A program made the translations under genes and the position numbers. A DNA stretch of 64,000 bases, taken from assembly GCF_011305535.1 (NCBI RefSeq), contig NZ_CP049905.1, positions 4,958,001 through 5,022,000 on the forward strand, read 5' to 3'. Below the pieces are notes generated by a model. It was given only the letters and a program-made list of their open reading frames with translations, did not search any database and was not told where the DNA came from. Source of the stretch: Diaphorobacter sp. HDW4B (GTDB lineage Bacteria; Pseudomonadota; Gammaproteobacteria; Burkholderiales; Burkholderiaceae_C). Within the stretch, counting starts at the first letter, position 1; each line of letters starts with the position of its first letter. Positions 43,632-52,470 of the stretch are shown here, piece after piece.

Positions 43632-44879
43632 ATGGCTATCGTTGAAGTCAAAGTCCCACAGCTGTCGGAATCCATCACCGAAGCAACCATGCTCAACTGG
43701 AAGAAGAAGGTTGGCGAAGCAGTTGCAGTGGACGAAATCCTGATCGAAGTCGAAACCGACAAGGTCGTGCTCGAAGTGCCAGCTCCAGCAGCTGGTGTGA
43801 TCACGGAAATCCTGCAAGGCGACGGCGCAACCGTCATCGCCGAGCAACTGATCGCCAAGATCGACACCGAAGCCGTTGCTGGCGCCGCCGCTGCGGCTCC
43901 TGCAGCAGCACCGGCCGCCTCAGCCGCTGCACCAGCAGCCGCTCCTGCTGCCGCCGCTGCAGCAAGCAACAACAGCAAGGCTGGCGTCGCCATGCCAGCA
44001 GCCGCCAAGATCCTGGCCGACAACAACCTGTCGGCTGCGAACGTGGCGGGCTCCGGCAAGGACGGCCGCGTGACCAAGGGTGACGCACTGTCCGCCATCA
44101 AGGGTGGCGCTGCCATCCCGACCGGCGTGCCTACCACCGCGCTGCCGCAAGTGGCTGCTCCAGCCGTGAGCCTGGGCGATCGTCCAGAGCAACGCGTGCC
44201 AATGACACGTCTGCGTGCCCGCATCGCCGAGCGTCTGCTGCAATCGCAAGCCACCAACGCCATCCTGACCACGTTCAATGAAGTGAACATGGCTCCTGTG
44301 ATGGACATGCGCAAGAAGTTCCAGGACTCCTTCGTCAAGGAACACGGCGTGAAGCTGGGCTTCATGTCCTTCTTCGTGAAGGCTGCTGTGCACGCTCTGA
44401 AGAAGTTCCCGGCAGTGAACGCTTCGATCGACGGCAACGACATCGTCTACCACGGCTACTTCGACATCGGTATCGCTGTCAGCTCGCCACGTGGTCTGGT
44501 GGTGCCCATCCTGCGCAACGCCGATCAGATGAGCTTCGCCGACATCGAAAAGAAGATCGCCGAATTCGGTCAGAAGGCCAAGGACGGCAAGCTGGGCATC
44601 GAAGACATGACCGGCGGTACCTTCTCGATCTCCAACGGCGGCACCTTCGGCTCGATGATGTCCACCCCCATCATCAACCCACCACAATCCGCCATCCTGG
44701 GCGTGCACGCCACCAAGGACCGCGCCGTGGTGGAAGACGGCCAGATCGTGATCCGTCCGATGAACTACCTCGCCATGTCGTACGACCACCGCATCATCGA
44801 CGGCCGCGAAGCCGTTCTGAGCCTGGTCGCCATGAAGGATGCGCTGGAAGATCCTTCGCGTCTGCTGTTCGACCTGTAA
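43632..44879 (+). CDS. sucB: dihydrolipoyl succinyltransferase SucB (E2)
   Basis: A 415-residue protein. The lipoyl domain has the modified Lys in E-T-D-K-V-V-L-E-V. An Ala/Pro linker covers about 80-115. The E3-binding domain reads [12 protein letters not shown] and G-R-V-T-K-G-D. The catalytic domain ends [13 protein letters not shown] with the active His. It forms the core of the 2-oxoglutarate dehydrogenase complex, taking succinyl from SucA. It begins 54 bases after sucA. Confidence 0.96.
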   Translation: MAIVEVKVPQLSESITEATMLNWKKKVGEAVAVDEILIEVETDKVVLEVPAPAAGVITEILQGDGATVIAEQLIAKIDTEAVAGAAAAAPAAAPAASAAAPAAAPAAAAAASNNSKAGVAMPAAAKILADNNLSAANVAGSGKDGRVTKGDALSAIKGGAAIPTGVPTTALPQVAAPAVSLGDRPEQRVPMTRLRARIAERLLQSQATNAILTTFNEVNMAPVMDMRKKFQDSFVKEHGVKLGFMSFFVKAAVHALKKFPAVNASIDGNDIVYHGYFDIGIAVSSPRGLVVPILRNADQMSFADIEKKIAEFGQKAKDGKLGIEDMTGGTFSISNGGTFGSMMSTPIINPPQSAILGVHATKDRAVVEDGQIVIRPMNYLAMSYDHRIIDGREAVLSLVAMKDALEDPSRLLFDL

Positions 44880-44902
44880 TCACTGCAGTTCGAGATTCGA
44901 TG

Positions 44903-44932
44903 AAACCCACCTCCAAAAGCGGTGGGTTTTTT
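44903..44932 (+). terminator. intrinsic terminator or attenuator between sucB and lpd
   Basis: AAACCCACC pairs with GGTGGGTTT around a 9-base loop, followed by a T-run. It sits inside the sucA-sucB-lpd cluster, 24 bases after the sucB stop and before the lpd start, and may lower lpd relative to sucAB. Confidence 0.75.
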
Positions 44933-44960
44933 CCAGCAATACAGAGAAAAGATTCACATC

Positions 44961-46388
44961 ATGAGCAAGCAATTTGACGTCGTCGTCATCGGCGCAGGCC
45001 CTGGCGGCTACATCGCTGCAATCCGCGCAGCACAACTGGGCTTCAACGTGGCCTGTATCGACGAGTGGAAGAACGCCTCGGGCGGCGCGGCTCCCGGCGG
45101 TACTTGCACCAACGTGGGTTGCATCCCATCGAAGGCGCTGCTGCAGTCTTCCGAACATTACGAACACGCCAAGCTGCACTTTGCGGATCACGGCATTTCG
45201 ACTGGCAAGGTCGAGATGGACGTGCCCAAGATGATCTCGCGCAAGCAAGGCATCGTGAAGCAGAACAACGACGGCATCCTGTACCTGTTCAAGAAGAACA
45301 AGGTCACGTTCTTCCACGGTCGTGGTTCGTTCGTGAAGGCTTCCGAAGGCGGCTACGAAATCAAGGTTGCCGGCAAGGAAGAAGAAACCATCACCGGCAA
45401 GCAGATCATCATCGCCACTGGCTCCAACGCCCGTGCGCTGCCTGGTGTGCCTTTCGACGAGGAATTCATCCTCTCGAACGACGGCGCTCTGGCGCTTGAG
45501 AAGACGCCCAAGTCGCTGGGTCTGATCGGCTCCGGCGTGATCGGTCTGGAAATGGGTTCCGTCTGGCGTCGCCTGGGCTCGGAAGTGACCGTGCTCGAAG
45601 GCATGGACAAGTTCCTGCCCGCAGTGGACGAACAGATCGCCAAGGAAGCCAAGAAGGCTTTCGACAAGCAAGGTCTGAAGATCGAGCTGGGCGTGAAGGT
45701 CGGCGAAGTCAAGACCGGCAAGAAGGGCGTGACCATTGCCTACACCGATGCCAAGGGCAACGCCCAGACGCTGGAAGTGGACAAGCTGATTGTCTCCATC
45801 GGCCGTACCGCCAACACCATCGGCCTGAACCCCGAAGCCGTGGGCTTGGCTCTGGACGAGCGCGGTCAGATCGTCGTTGACGGCGACTGCAAGACCAACC
45901 TGCCAGGCGTGTGGGCCGTGGGTGACGTGGTGCGTGGCCCGATGCTCGCGCACAAGGCCGAAGAAGAAGCCGTGGCCGTGGCCGAGCGTATCGCTGGTCA
46001 ACATGGCCACGTGAACTTCAACACCATTCCGTTCGTGATCTACACCAGCCCCGAAGTGGCATGGGTGGGCCGCACCGAGCAACAGCTCAAGGAACAAGGC
46101 GTGAAGTACAAGGCCGGCTCGTTCCCGTTCCTCGCGAACGGTCGCGCACGTGCTCTGGGCGACACCACCGGCATGGTGAAGTTCATCGCTGATGCTGAAA
46201 CCGACGAAATCCTCGGCGTGCACATGGTCGGCCCCATGGTCTCCGAGCTGATCTCCGAAGCCGTGGTGGCCATGGAGTTCAAGGCATCGAGCGAAGACAT
46301 CGCCCGCATCTGCCACGCTCACCCATCGCTGTCCGAATCCACCAAGGAGGCCGCTTTGGCGGTGGACAAGCGTACTCTGAACTTCTGA
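44961..46388 (+). CDS. lpd: dihydrolipoyl dehydrogenase (E3)
   Basis: A 475-residue flavoprotein. The FAD motif is V-V-V-I-G-A-G-P-G-G-Y-I-A-A; the redox disulfide is G-G-T-C-T-N-V-G-C-I-P-S-K-A-L-L; the NAD motif is G-L-I-G-S-G-V-I-G-L-E-M-G; the C-terminal catalytic His-Glu is in C-H-A-H-P-S-L-S-E. It reoxidises the lipoyl arm of SucB. ATG 44961 gives the canonical N-terminus. Third gene of the cluster but separated by a terminator-like hairpin. Confidence 0.96.
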   Translation: MSKQFDVVVIGAGPGGYIAAIRAAQLGFNVACIDEWKNASGGAAPGGTCTNVGCIPSKALLQSSEHYEHAKLHFADHGISTGKVEMDVPKMISRKQGIVKQNNDGILYLFKKNKVTFFHGRGSFVKASEGGYEIKVAGKEEETITGKQIIIATGSNARALPGVPFDEEFILSNDGALALEKTPKSLGLIGSGVIGLEMGSVWRRLGSEVTVLEGMDKFLPAVDEQIAKEAKKAFDKQGLKIELGVKVGEVKTGKKGVTIAYTDAKGNAQTLEVDKLIVSIGRTANTIGLNPEAVGLALDERGQIVVDGDCKTNLPGVWAVGDVVRGPMLAHKAEEEAVAVAERIAGQHGHVNFNTIPFVIYTSPEVAWVGRTEQQLKEQGVKYKAGSFPFLANGRARALGDTTGMVKFIADAETDEILGVHMVGPMVSELISEAVVAMEFKASSEDIARICHAHPSLSESTKEAALAVDKRTLNF

Positions 46389-46492
46389 TTCGCTTCTTTT
46401 TGAAGCATCGGTTCTGAGCAAAAATGGCTGCCCGCGCTTGGTTTTCAGGCGTTGGCGGCTATTTGTATTTTTGAGGTTTGGGAGAGACGACG

Positions 46493-47590
46493 GTGAATGT
46501 GAAAGAGGCTTACGAGGCAGCGCTGGTATCCAAGGGGTTCAATAGTGACCCTGCACAGCTGCGCGCAGTGGATGCGTTGCAGCGCTGTGCCGATGAATGG
46601 GCGGCCTACAAATCCAAGCGTTCCAACGCGCTCAAGAAGCTGATCAATCACCCGGATCTGCCCAAGGGCGTCTACATGTACGGCGGAGTGGGGCGCGGCA
46701 AGAGCTTTCTGATGGAGTGCTTCTACAACGCCGTGCCGATCAAGCGCAAGACGCGTTTGCACTTTCACGAATTCATGCGCGAGGTGCACCGCGAGCTGCA
46801 CCTGATGCAGGGCACGCAGAATCCGCTCGACGTGCTCGGGGCCAAGATCTCTAAGCGCTACAAGCTGATCTGCTTTGACGAGTTCCACGTCGCCGACATC
46901 ACGGACGCGATGATTCTGTATCGCCTGCTTGATTCGCTGTTCAAGAATGGCGTGGGCTTTGTGACCACGTCCAACTTCAAGCCAGACGATCTGTACCCTG
47001 ATGGGCTGCACCGCGACCGCATCCTGCCCGCGATCGAGCTGCTCAAGGAACACATGGAAGTGATCAACGTCGACAACGGTACGGACTACCGTCGTCGCAC
47101 GCTGGAGGATGCCAAGCTGTATCACACGCCACTGGGCCCCGAGGCTGAGGCGGCCATGGAGGCCACGTTCAATCAACTCGCCGAAGTGGCGGATGAAGAA
47201 CCTGTGGTCCAGATCGAATCCCGCCGCATTCAGGCCAAGCGCCGTGCGGGCGGTGTTGTCTGGTTTGAATTCAATGAACTGTGCGTTGGTGCGCGATCGC
47301 AGAACGATTATCTGGAGATTGCCACGCAGTTCCACACGGTTTTGCTGTCCAATGTTCGCCATATGCCGGTGAACATGGCTTCGGCTGCGCGGCGTTTCAC
47401 CTTGTTGGTGGATGTGCTCTATGACCGTGCGATCAAGCTGATCATTTCAGCCGAGACCGCGCCCGAGGGCCTCTATACTGAAGGCCCCTTGGCGCACGAA
47501 TTCCCGCGCACCGTGTCGCGTCTGAACGAAATGCAATCCAAGGAATATCTGGCGCTGGAGCGCCGCACGGTTGATACCCATCTGACCTGA
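46493..47590 (+). CDS. zapE: cell division ATPase ZapE (AFG1 family)
   Basis: A 365-residue ATPase. The Walker A motif is G-G-V-G-R-G-K-S, followed by F-H-E-F-M-R-E-V-H. Walker B is L-I-C-F-D-E-F-H-V-A-D-I-T-D-A-M-I, unusually well conserved in the AFG1/ZapE family. T-S-N-F-K-P-D-D-L-Y-P-D-G-L is also a signature. The start is taken as GTG 46493 because GGGAGAG lies about 10 bases upstream. ZapE modulates FtsZ ring constriction under stress. It follows lpd after about 100 bases. Confidence 0.9.
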   Translation: MNVKEAYEAALVSKGFNSDPAQLRAVDALQRCADEWAAYKSKRSNALKKLINHPDLPKGVYMYGGVGRGKSFLMECFYNAVPIKRKTRLHFHEFMREVHRELHLMQGTQNPLDVLGAKISKRYKLICFDEFHVADITDAMILYRLLDSLFKNGVGFVTTSNFKPDDLYPDGLHRDRILPAIELLKEHMEVINVDNGTDYRRRTLEDAKLYHTPLGPEAEAAMEATFNQLAEVADEEPVVQIESRRIQAKRRAGGVVWFEFNELCVGARSQNDYLEIATQFHTVLLSNVRHMPVNMASAARRFTLLVDVLYDRAIKLIISAETAPEGLYTEGPLAHEFPRTVSRLNEMQSKEYLALERRTVDTHLT

Positions 47591-47591
47591 T

Positions 47592-48296
47592 ATGAAGCCT
47601 CGCACGAGTCGCACCCGCTGGACCGCCAGCCTTATAGCCTTGCAACTGCTTTGCATGGGCGGCGTGGCGTTGGCTGCGGAGCCCAAAGTCAGCGACGAAG
47701 CGCAGCGTGTGCAGGACGCTCGCGATGCGGAACGCACGCAGATCCAGAAGCAACGCACGGCCATCGAGCAGCGTTTGAACAAGGAAGAGGCGACCTGCTA
47801 CAAGCAATTCGTCGTGGATTCCTGTCTGCGCGAGGCGCGCGCCAAGGCCCGTGCGGAAGATGGTGAGCTGCGTGGTCGCGAACTGCGAATCAACGAGGCC
47901 GAGCGCCGCGAGAAGGCTGAGGAGCGCCGCAAATTCATCAGCGAGAGCGAAGAGGCGCAACGCGACAAGGCCGAAGCAGGTCAGGCCCAGATTCGAGAGG
48001 CCAACCCCGAAGCCCAGGCCGCATCGCGCGAGCAGACCCGTCAACAGCGCGCGGACGAGGCACAGCAACGTGCCCAGCAGCAGAAGTCCCGCGAAGCCGC
48101 GAATGCCCAGGAGCAGGCGAAGCGCCAGAGCACCCAGCCCAGCAAGGTCGAGCGTGCGCGCATGCAATACGAAGCCAAGCAGCGCAAGGCCGCTGAGCGT
48201 CGTTCCAAGCACGAGAAGGATATGCAGGACTCGGAAAAGCTGGGCAAGCCCACCCCGGCGCCGTTGCCCGATCCCTCGGCACCAGGCGTTCGGTAA
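47592..48296 (+). CDS. exported charged coiled-coil protein, unknown function
   Basis: A 234-residue protein. Residues 1-28 are a signal peptide ending V-A-L-A-A. The mature part is almost entirely helical and made of Glu, Arg, Lys, Gln and Ala (A-R-D-A-E-R-T-Q-I-Q-K-Q, R-Q-Q-R-A-D-E-A-Q-Q-R). Two cysteines occur in the conserved-looking C-Y-K-Q-F-V-V-D-S-C-L-R-E-A, probably a disulfide. The C-terminal tail is proline-rich. It is probably a periplasmic coiled coil. ATG is one base after the zapE stop, so it is likely co-translated. Confidence 0.75.
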   Translation: MKPRTSRTRWTASLIALQLLCMGGVALAAEPKVSDEAQRVQDARDAERTQIQKQRTAIEQRLNKEEATCYKQFVVDSCLREARAKARAEDGELRGRELRINEAERREKAEERRKFISESEEAQRDKAEAGQAQIREANPEAQAASREQTRQQRADEAQQRAQQQKSREAANAQEQAKRQSTQPSKVERARMQYEAKQRKAAERRSKHEKDMQDSEKLGKPTPAPLPDPSAPGVR

Positions 48297-48315
48297 AGCG
48301 TTTGTCGTCTCGGAG

Positions 48316-48346
48316 GAAGCTGCGCCGTTCATGCGCAGCTTTTTTC
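48316..48346 (+). terminator. intrinsic terminator after the coiled-coil gene
   Basis: AAGCTGCGC / GCGCAGCTT with a 7-base loop, then six T residues. It closes the zapE unit, ahead of the convergent phosphatase gene. Confidence 0.85.
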
Positions 48347-48358
48347 ATGGGGCGGAGA

Positions 48359-49195
48359 TCAGCGCTGCGGCACGTAGTTGCCCACGCTGTGGCCTTCGGA
48401 GCGGGCCAGTTCGGCGAGCGAAGGCACCTTCTTTTCTTCCTCCAGCGCTTCCACTTTCACGATCACCAGCGACAGGTTGTCGCCCGTGCCGCGTGCGCGA
48501 GCGCGCGCCTTGTCGATCAGGAATTCGGTGGCTTCGCGCGGCGTGAGCGAGTTCACGACGGAGGCCAGTTCGGTGGGCGCGAAATAGTGCCAGACACCGT
48601 CGCTGCAGGCCAGAATCACGTCACCGGGGTGCAGCGACGGAATCATGTGCGTGGTGGCAGGCGGGTCGTTTTCCGTGCCGAGACAGCCGACCAGAATGTT
48701 GGAGTGCGGGTGGTTGTGCGCCTCGGCCTCGGTCAGCTCGCCGCGATCGACCAGCGTCTGCACGTAGGAGTGATCGCTGGTGCGGGTGATCATCTGGCCG
48801 TTCTGCACGTGGTAGATGCGCGAATCGCCCGCATGCACCCAGTGGCAGTCGCCACGCGGCGTGATGAGGAAGGCAGCAAGAGTGCTGTGCGGTTCCTGCT
48901 CGGACGAGATGGCCGTCAGGCGAATGACGATGTGCGCCTCGGTCGCGATATGCTTGAGCATCGTCGGCGCATCATCGACATCGGGGGAAAAACGATCAAA
49001 CAGTTGCTGCGCCGTGAGCATTACCTGATCGGAAGCCTTGCGCCCGCCGCTGCGTCCGCCCATGCCATCTGCAACAATGCCGAGCACGCAACCGTTGTAC
49101 CGGGGGTGCGAAAACAGCGCGACCCGGTCTTGCTGGTACTCCCGATCCCCTTTGTGGATTCCGGTGGAGGCGGTCAGTCGAAAGGCTTTGGACAT
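48359..49195 (-). CDS. PP2C-family serine/threonine phosphatase
   Basis: A 278-residue protein with the metal-dependent phosphatase motifs in order: G-I-V-A-D-G-M-G-G (two metal Asp), V-H-A-G-D-S-R-I-Y, I-L-A-C-S-D-G-V-W, and G-T-G-D-N-L-S. R-E-Y-Q-Q-D-R-V near residue 20 is the N-terminal variant. It removes phosphate from Ser/Thr. No kinase gene is adjacent, unlike many PP2C loci. It is monocistronic and divergent from the helicase gene. Confidence 0.9.
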   Translation of the reverse strand: MSKAFRLTASTGIHKGDREYQQDRVALFSHPRYNGCVLGIVADGMGGRSGGRKASDQVMLTAQQLFDRFSPDVDDAPTMLKHIATEAHIVIRLTAISSEQEPHSTLAAFLITPRGDCHWVHAGDSRIYHVQNGQMITRTSDHSYVQTLVDRGELTEAEAHNHPHSNILVGCLGTENDPPATTHMIPSLHPGDVILACSDGVWHYFAPTELASVVNSLTPREATEFLIDKARARARGTGDNLSLVIVKVEALEEEKKVPSLAELARSEGHSVGNYVPQR

Positions 49196-49406
49196 GGCGG
49201 ACTATTCTTGTGTTTATCTTCTGTTTCGCTCTGTAGCGCTCGACGCCAAGTTTAATCGGTCGATCGCCGCGAACTCCTCTTGCGTCGATTGTTGCGGCAA
49301 AAGTGTTTCCGAATCTAATGAATTTTGCTAATTTTCCGCAGTTTGGCGCGAAACCCACGGGTTTGGACGCCGTTGAATGCATTTCCCGACTTGCAAGGTT
49401 GAGCGC

Positions 49407-51491
49407 ATGACCCCGTTGGAAGACGATGTGCTGCCACTGTTTGACGAGGGCGGGGCGCTGGCACAGTCGTTTCCCCATTTCCGACGCCGCGAGGAACAGC
49501 TCGCCATGGCGCAGGCGGTGGCGCAAACCATCGTTTCCGGTGGCTGTCTGGTGGTGGAGGCGGGAACCGGCATCGGCAAGACGTTTGCGTATCTGATTCC
49601 CGAGCTCTTGAGCGGCAAGCGGGTGCTGATTTCCACGGCCACCAAGGCGTTGCAGGACCAGTTGGTGCACCGCGATCTGCCCAAGCTGCAGGAAGTGCTG
49701 GGCAAGCACCGCGCCGTGCATCGCCGTGTGGCGCTACTCAAGGGACGGGCGAACTATCTGTGTCTGCACCGGCTGGATCAGGCGGTTGCCGGTCTGCTGG
49801 ATGCCGGGGTGAGCCAATCTCCGATTCTGGCCGTGCGTGCCTGGGCGCAGGCCACGCGCAGTGGCGATGTGGCCGAGCTGGGCGATCTGACATCGGAGCC
49901 GCATCTGCAGGCGCAGATCACCTCCACGCGCGACAACTGCCTGCGCGGGCAATGTCCGCGCTACGACGACTGCCATGTGTTTCGCGCCCGCAGGCAGGCC
50001 ATGGCTGCGGATGTGGCGGTGGTGAACCACCATCTGTTCTTCGCCGATCTGGCCGGGGCGCAGGAGGGCGGTGAATCCGACCTGCTCGCCCATGCGCAGG
50101 TCGTGGTGTTCGACGAGGCGCATTCGCTGAACTCCGTAGGGCAGCAGGCGTTCGGGCTGGAGTTCAGCACGCGCCAGCTGGTCGCCTTTGCGCACGATCT
50201 TCAACACACCGGCCAGCAGGAGGCGCAGGGCTGGCGCGACTGGACAGCGCTTGCGATGGAGCTGCTCGATGCCGCCTACGCCTTGGTCGCCAGCTGCGAG
50301 CGCCTGCCGGAAAACAACCGGATCGCCTGGCAGGACGAAGCGCCGGACGGCGTCTCGGCCGCCCAATGGCTGCAGGCATGGATGGCCGTCGAAAACAACC
50401 TGCGCGCCACGCTGGTCGAACTCGACGCCGTGACCGAGGCCTCGCCCGATCTGCTGCGGCTGCACCAACGTGCGGTGGTGATGCTGCAAGGCCTGATGGC
50501 GCTCTCGTCTAACGAGGATGACTCGCGCGTGCGCTGGCTCAGTCGCAGCGCAGACGGCATTCACCTTTCGCAAACGCCATTTCGCGCAGGGCCGGATCTG
50601 CAGAAGCTGTGGCTGACAGCGCAACCCGCCGAGCAGGAGGGCGAAGAAGAAAGCGCTTGGGACGATGACGAGACCGAAGAGGAACCCAGCAAGGTACGCG
50701 CCTTCATCTTCACCTCCGCCACGCTTGGCACCAATGATGCGCTGGATTGGTTCACCGAGCCGCTCGCGCTGCAGCAGGCAACGGTCATGCGGCTGCAAAG
50801 CCCGTTCGACTACGCCTCGCAGGCCACGCTGTTCATTCCCGAACATCTGCCGACGGCCAACGATTCGCAGCATGCGGCGGAGTTGGCGCACTGGCTGGCT
50901 GACTCGCTGGTGCGACTGGGTGGGCGAACGCTGTTTTTGACGACCAGCCTGCGCGCCATGTCCGAGGTCGCTCGCGTCCTGCACGAGCGCTTGGCCGATC
51001 AGCCGCAAATCGAGTTGCTGGTGCAGGGGGATTTGTCTTCGAGCCGCATTGCCGAGCGCTTTCAGGCATCTGCGCGGAGTGAAGTGAGCGGCGTGCGTTC
51101 AGGCTGCGTGCTGGTGGCTTCTCACACTTACTGGCAGGGTTTCGACGTGCCCGGTGATGCGCTGCAGATGGTGGTGATCGACAAGCTGCCGTTTCCCGTG
51201 CCCACCGATCCGCTGGTGGAGGCCTACGAACAGTATTTGGTGGGACAGGGCCGCAATGCGTTCAAGGAATTCGCCTTGCAGGAGGCGGCCATGGCATTGC
51301 GCCAGGGAGCAGGGCGGCTGATTCGCGGCGAAACGGATTCGGGCATGCTGGTGGTGGCCGATGCGCGCCTTGCCAAGGGATACGGCAAGTGGCTGCAGCG
51401 CCAGTTGCCACCCATGCGTCGATTGGCTTCGGAAGCCGAATTTCAGGCTGAAATCGAGCGGCTTTCCGAAGGCGTCAGTCGGGCAGGCTGA
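49407..51491 (+). CDS. DinG/YoaA-type ATP-dependent DNA helicase
   Basis: A 694-residue superfamily 2 helicase of the XPD/DinG group. Motif I is E-A-G-T-G-I-G-K-T; the four Fe-S cysteines appear around C-L-R-G-Q-C-P-R-Y-D-D-C and an earlier C-L-H; motif II is V-F-D-E-A-H. Late motifs include Q-G-A-G-R-L-I-R. It unwinds DNA, in relatives at stalled forks or R-loops; YoaA is the closer relative by the short length. ATG 49407 is chosen. Its stop abuts the bamD stop. Confidence 0.88.
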   Translation: MTPLEDDVLPLFDEGGALAQSFPHFRRREEQLAMAQAVAQTIVSGGCLVVEAGTGIGKTFAYLIPELLSGKRVLISTATKALQDQLVHRDLPKLQEVLGKHRAVHRRVALLKGRANYLCLHRLDQAVAGLLDAGVSQSPILAVRAWAQATRSGDVAELGDLTSEPHLQAQITSTRDNCLRGQCPRYDDCHVFRARRQAMAADVAVVNHHLFFADLAGAQEGGESDLLAHAQVVVFDEAHSLNSVGQQAFGLEFSTRQLVAFAHDLQHTGQQEAQGWRDWTALAMELLDAAYALVASCERLPENNRIAWQDEAPDGVSAAQWLQAWMAVENNLRATLVELDAVTEASPDLLRLHQRAVVMLQGLMALSSNEDDSRVRWLSRSADGIHLSQTPFRAGPDLQKLWLTAQPAEQEGEEESAWDDDETEEEPSKVRAFIFTSATLGTNDALDWFTEPLALQQATVMRLQSPFDYASQATLFIPEHLPTANDSQHAAELAHWLADSLVRLGGRTLFLTTSLRAMSEVARVLHERLADQPQIELLVQGDLSSSRIAERFQASARSEVSGVRSGCVLVASHTYWQGFDVPGDALQMVVIDKLPFPVPTDPLVEAYEQYLVGQGRNAFKEFALQEAAMALRQGAGRLIRGETDSGMLVVADARLAKGYGKWLQRQLPPMRRLASEAEFQAEIERLSEGVSRAG

Positions 51492-52289
51492 TCACCAGAA
51501 CTTCCACCAAGGGTCGCCCTTGGCCTGGAAGCCCGACTTGAGCAGCGTGCTGTTCGGGTACGAGGCTTCCATCACGCGGCGGGTGTCGTCGCGCAGTTGC
51601 TCCAGACCCAGCGCGTCGTAGGAGCGCATGAGGATGTACAGCGCCTCTTCGACGGCAGGCACTTCCTTGTAGTCGGCCACGGCAACCTGCGCGCGGCTGA
51701 TGGCGGCCACGTAGGCGCCGCGCTCGTAGTAGTAGCGGGCGACGTGCACTTCGTACTGGGCCAGCGAGTTGACGATGTACGTCATGCGCTGGCGGGCATC
51801 GGGTGTGTAGCGCGATTCGGGGAAGCGGGTCACCAGATCGCGGAACGACTCGAACGAATCCTTGGCAGCCTTCTGGTCGCGCTCGGACAGGTCCTGACGC
51901 GACAGCCACGAGAACATGCCGAGGTCTTCGTTGAAGTTGACCAGACCCTTCAGATAGAGCGCGTAGTCGGTGGCGGGGCTCGAGGGGTGCAGTTTGAGGA
52001 AACGGTCCAGCGTGGCGACGGCCTGAGCCTTGTCGTTGTTCTTGTACTGGGCGTAGGCCTTTTCGAGCTGGGCCTGCTGCGCCAAAGGCGTGCCGGCGGC
52101 GCGGCCTTCGAGCTTTTCGAACAGCGGAACGGCCTTGTCATAGCTGCCGGAACTCGCTTCGTCGCGGGCTTCGGAGTAGATCTTGTTGGGGCTCCAGCCT
52201 GCGGTTTTATCTTCGGTAGTGCTGGAGCAACCCGCCAGAAGGCCGGCAGCCAGCAACGCAGAGAACAGGGGCAGAGTCAGACGCGACAT
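51492..52289 (-). CDS. bamD: outer-membrane assembly lipoprotein BamD
   Basis: A 265-residue lipoprotein. The signal ends L-L-A-G-C with Cys21. The mature part has five TPR-like repeats (A-R-D-E-A-S-S-G-S-Y-D-K-A, A-Q-L-E-K-A-Y-A-Q-Y-K, R-F-L-K-L-H-P). It is part of the BAM complex that inserts beta-barrel proteins, and is usually essential. The start at 52289 is set by the signal peptide. It is divergent from dnaE. Confidence 0.92.
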   Translation of the reverse strand: MSRLTLPLFSALLAAGLLAGCSSTTEDKTAGWSPNKIYSEARDEASSGSYDKAVPLFEKLEGRAAGTPLAQQAQLEKAYAQYKNNDKAQAVATLDRFLKLHPSSPATDYALYLKGLVNFNEDLGMFSWLSRQDLSERDQKAAKDSFESFRDLVTRFPESRYTPDARQRMTYIVNSLAQYEVHVARYYYERGAYVAAISRAQVAVADYKEVPAVEEALYILMRSYDALGLEQLRDDTRRVMEASYPNSTLLKSGFQAKGDPWWKFW

Positions 52290-52470
52290 AACAGCAGTAT
52301 TTCCCGCAGAGGAAGAATTGAGCATCAGTTTAGCCACCGGCCGCATAGGGATATGCAAAACCTGCGGTCGGGCGGCAAATCGTTGGCAAACGGTCATTGT
52401 ATGCGCCACCGAAGGGTTCGGGTCTTTGCGTAGACAACGGATGCCGCACAAGTTTCTACAATCGAGCCAT

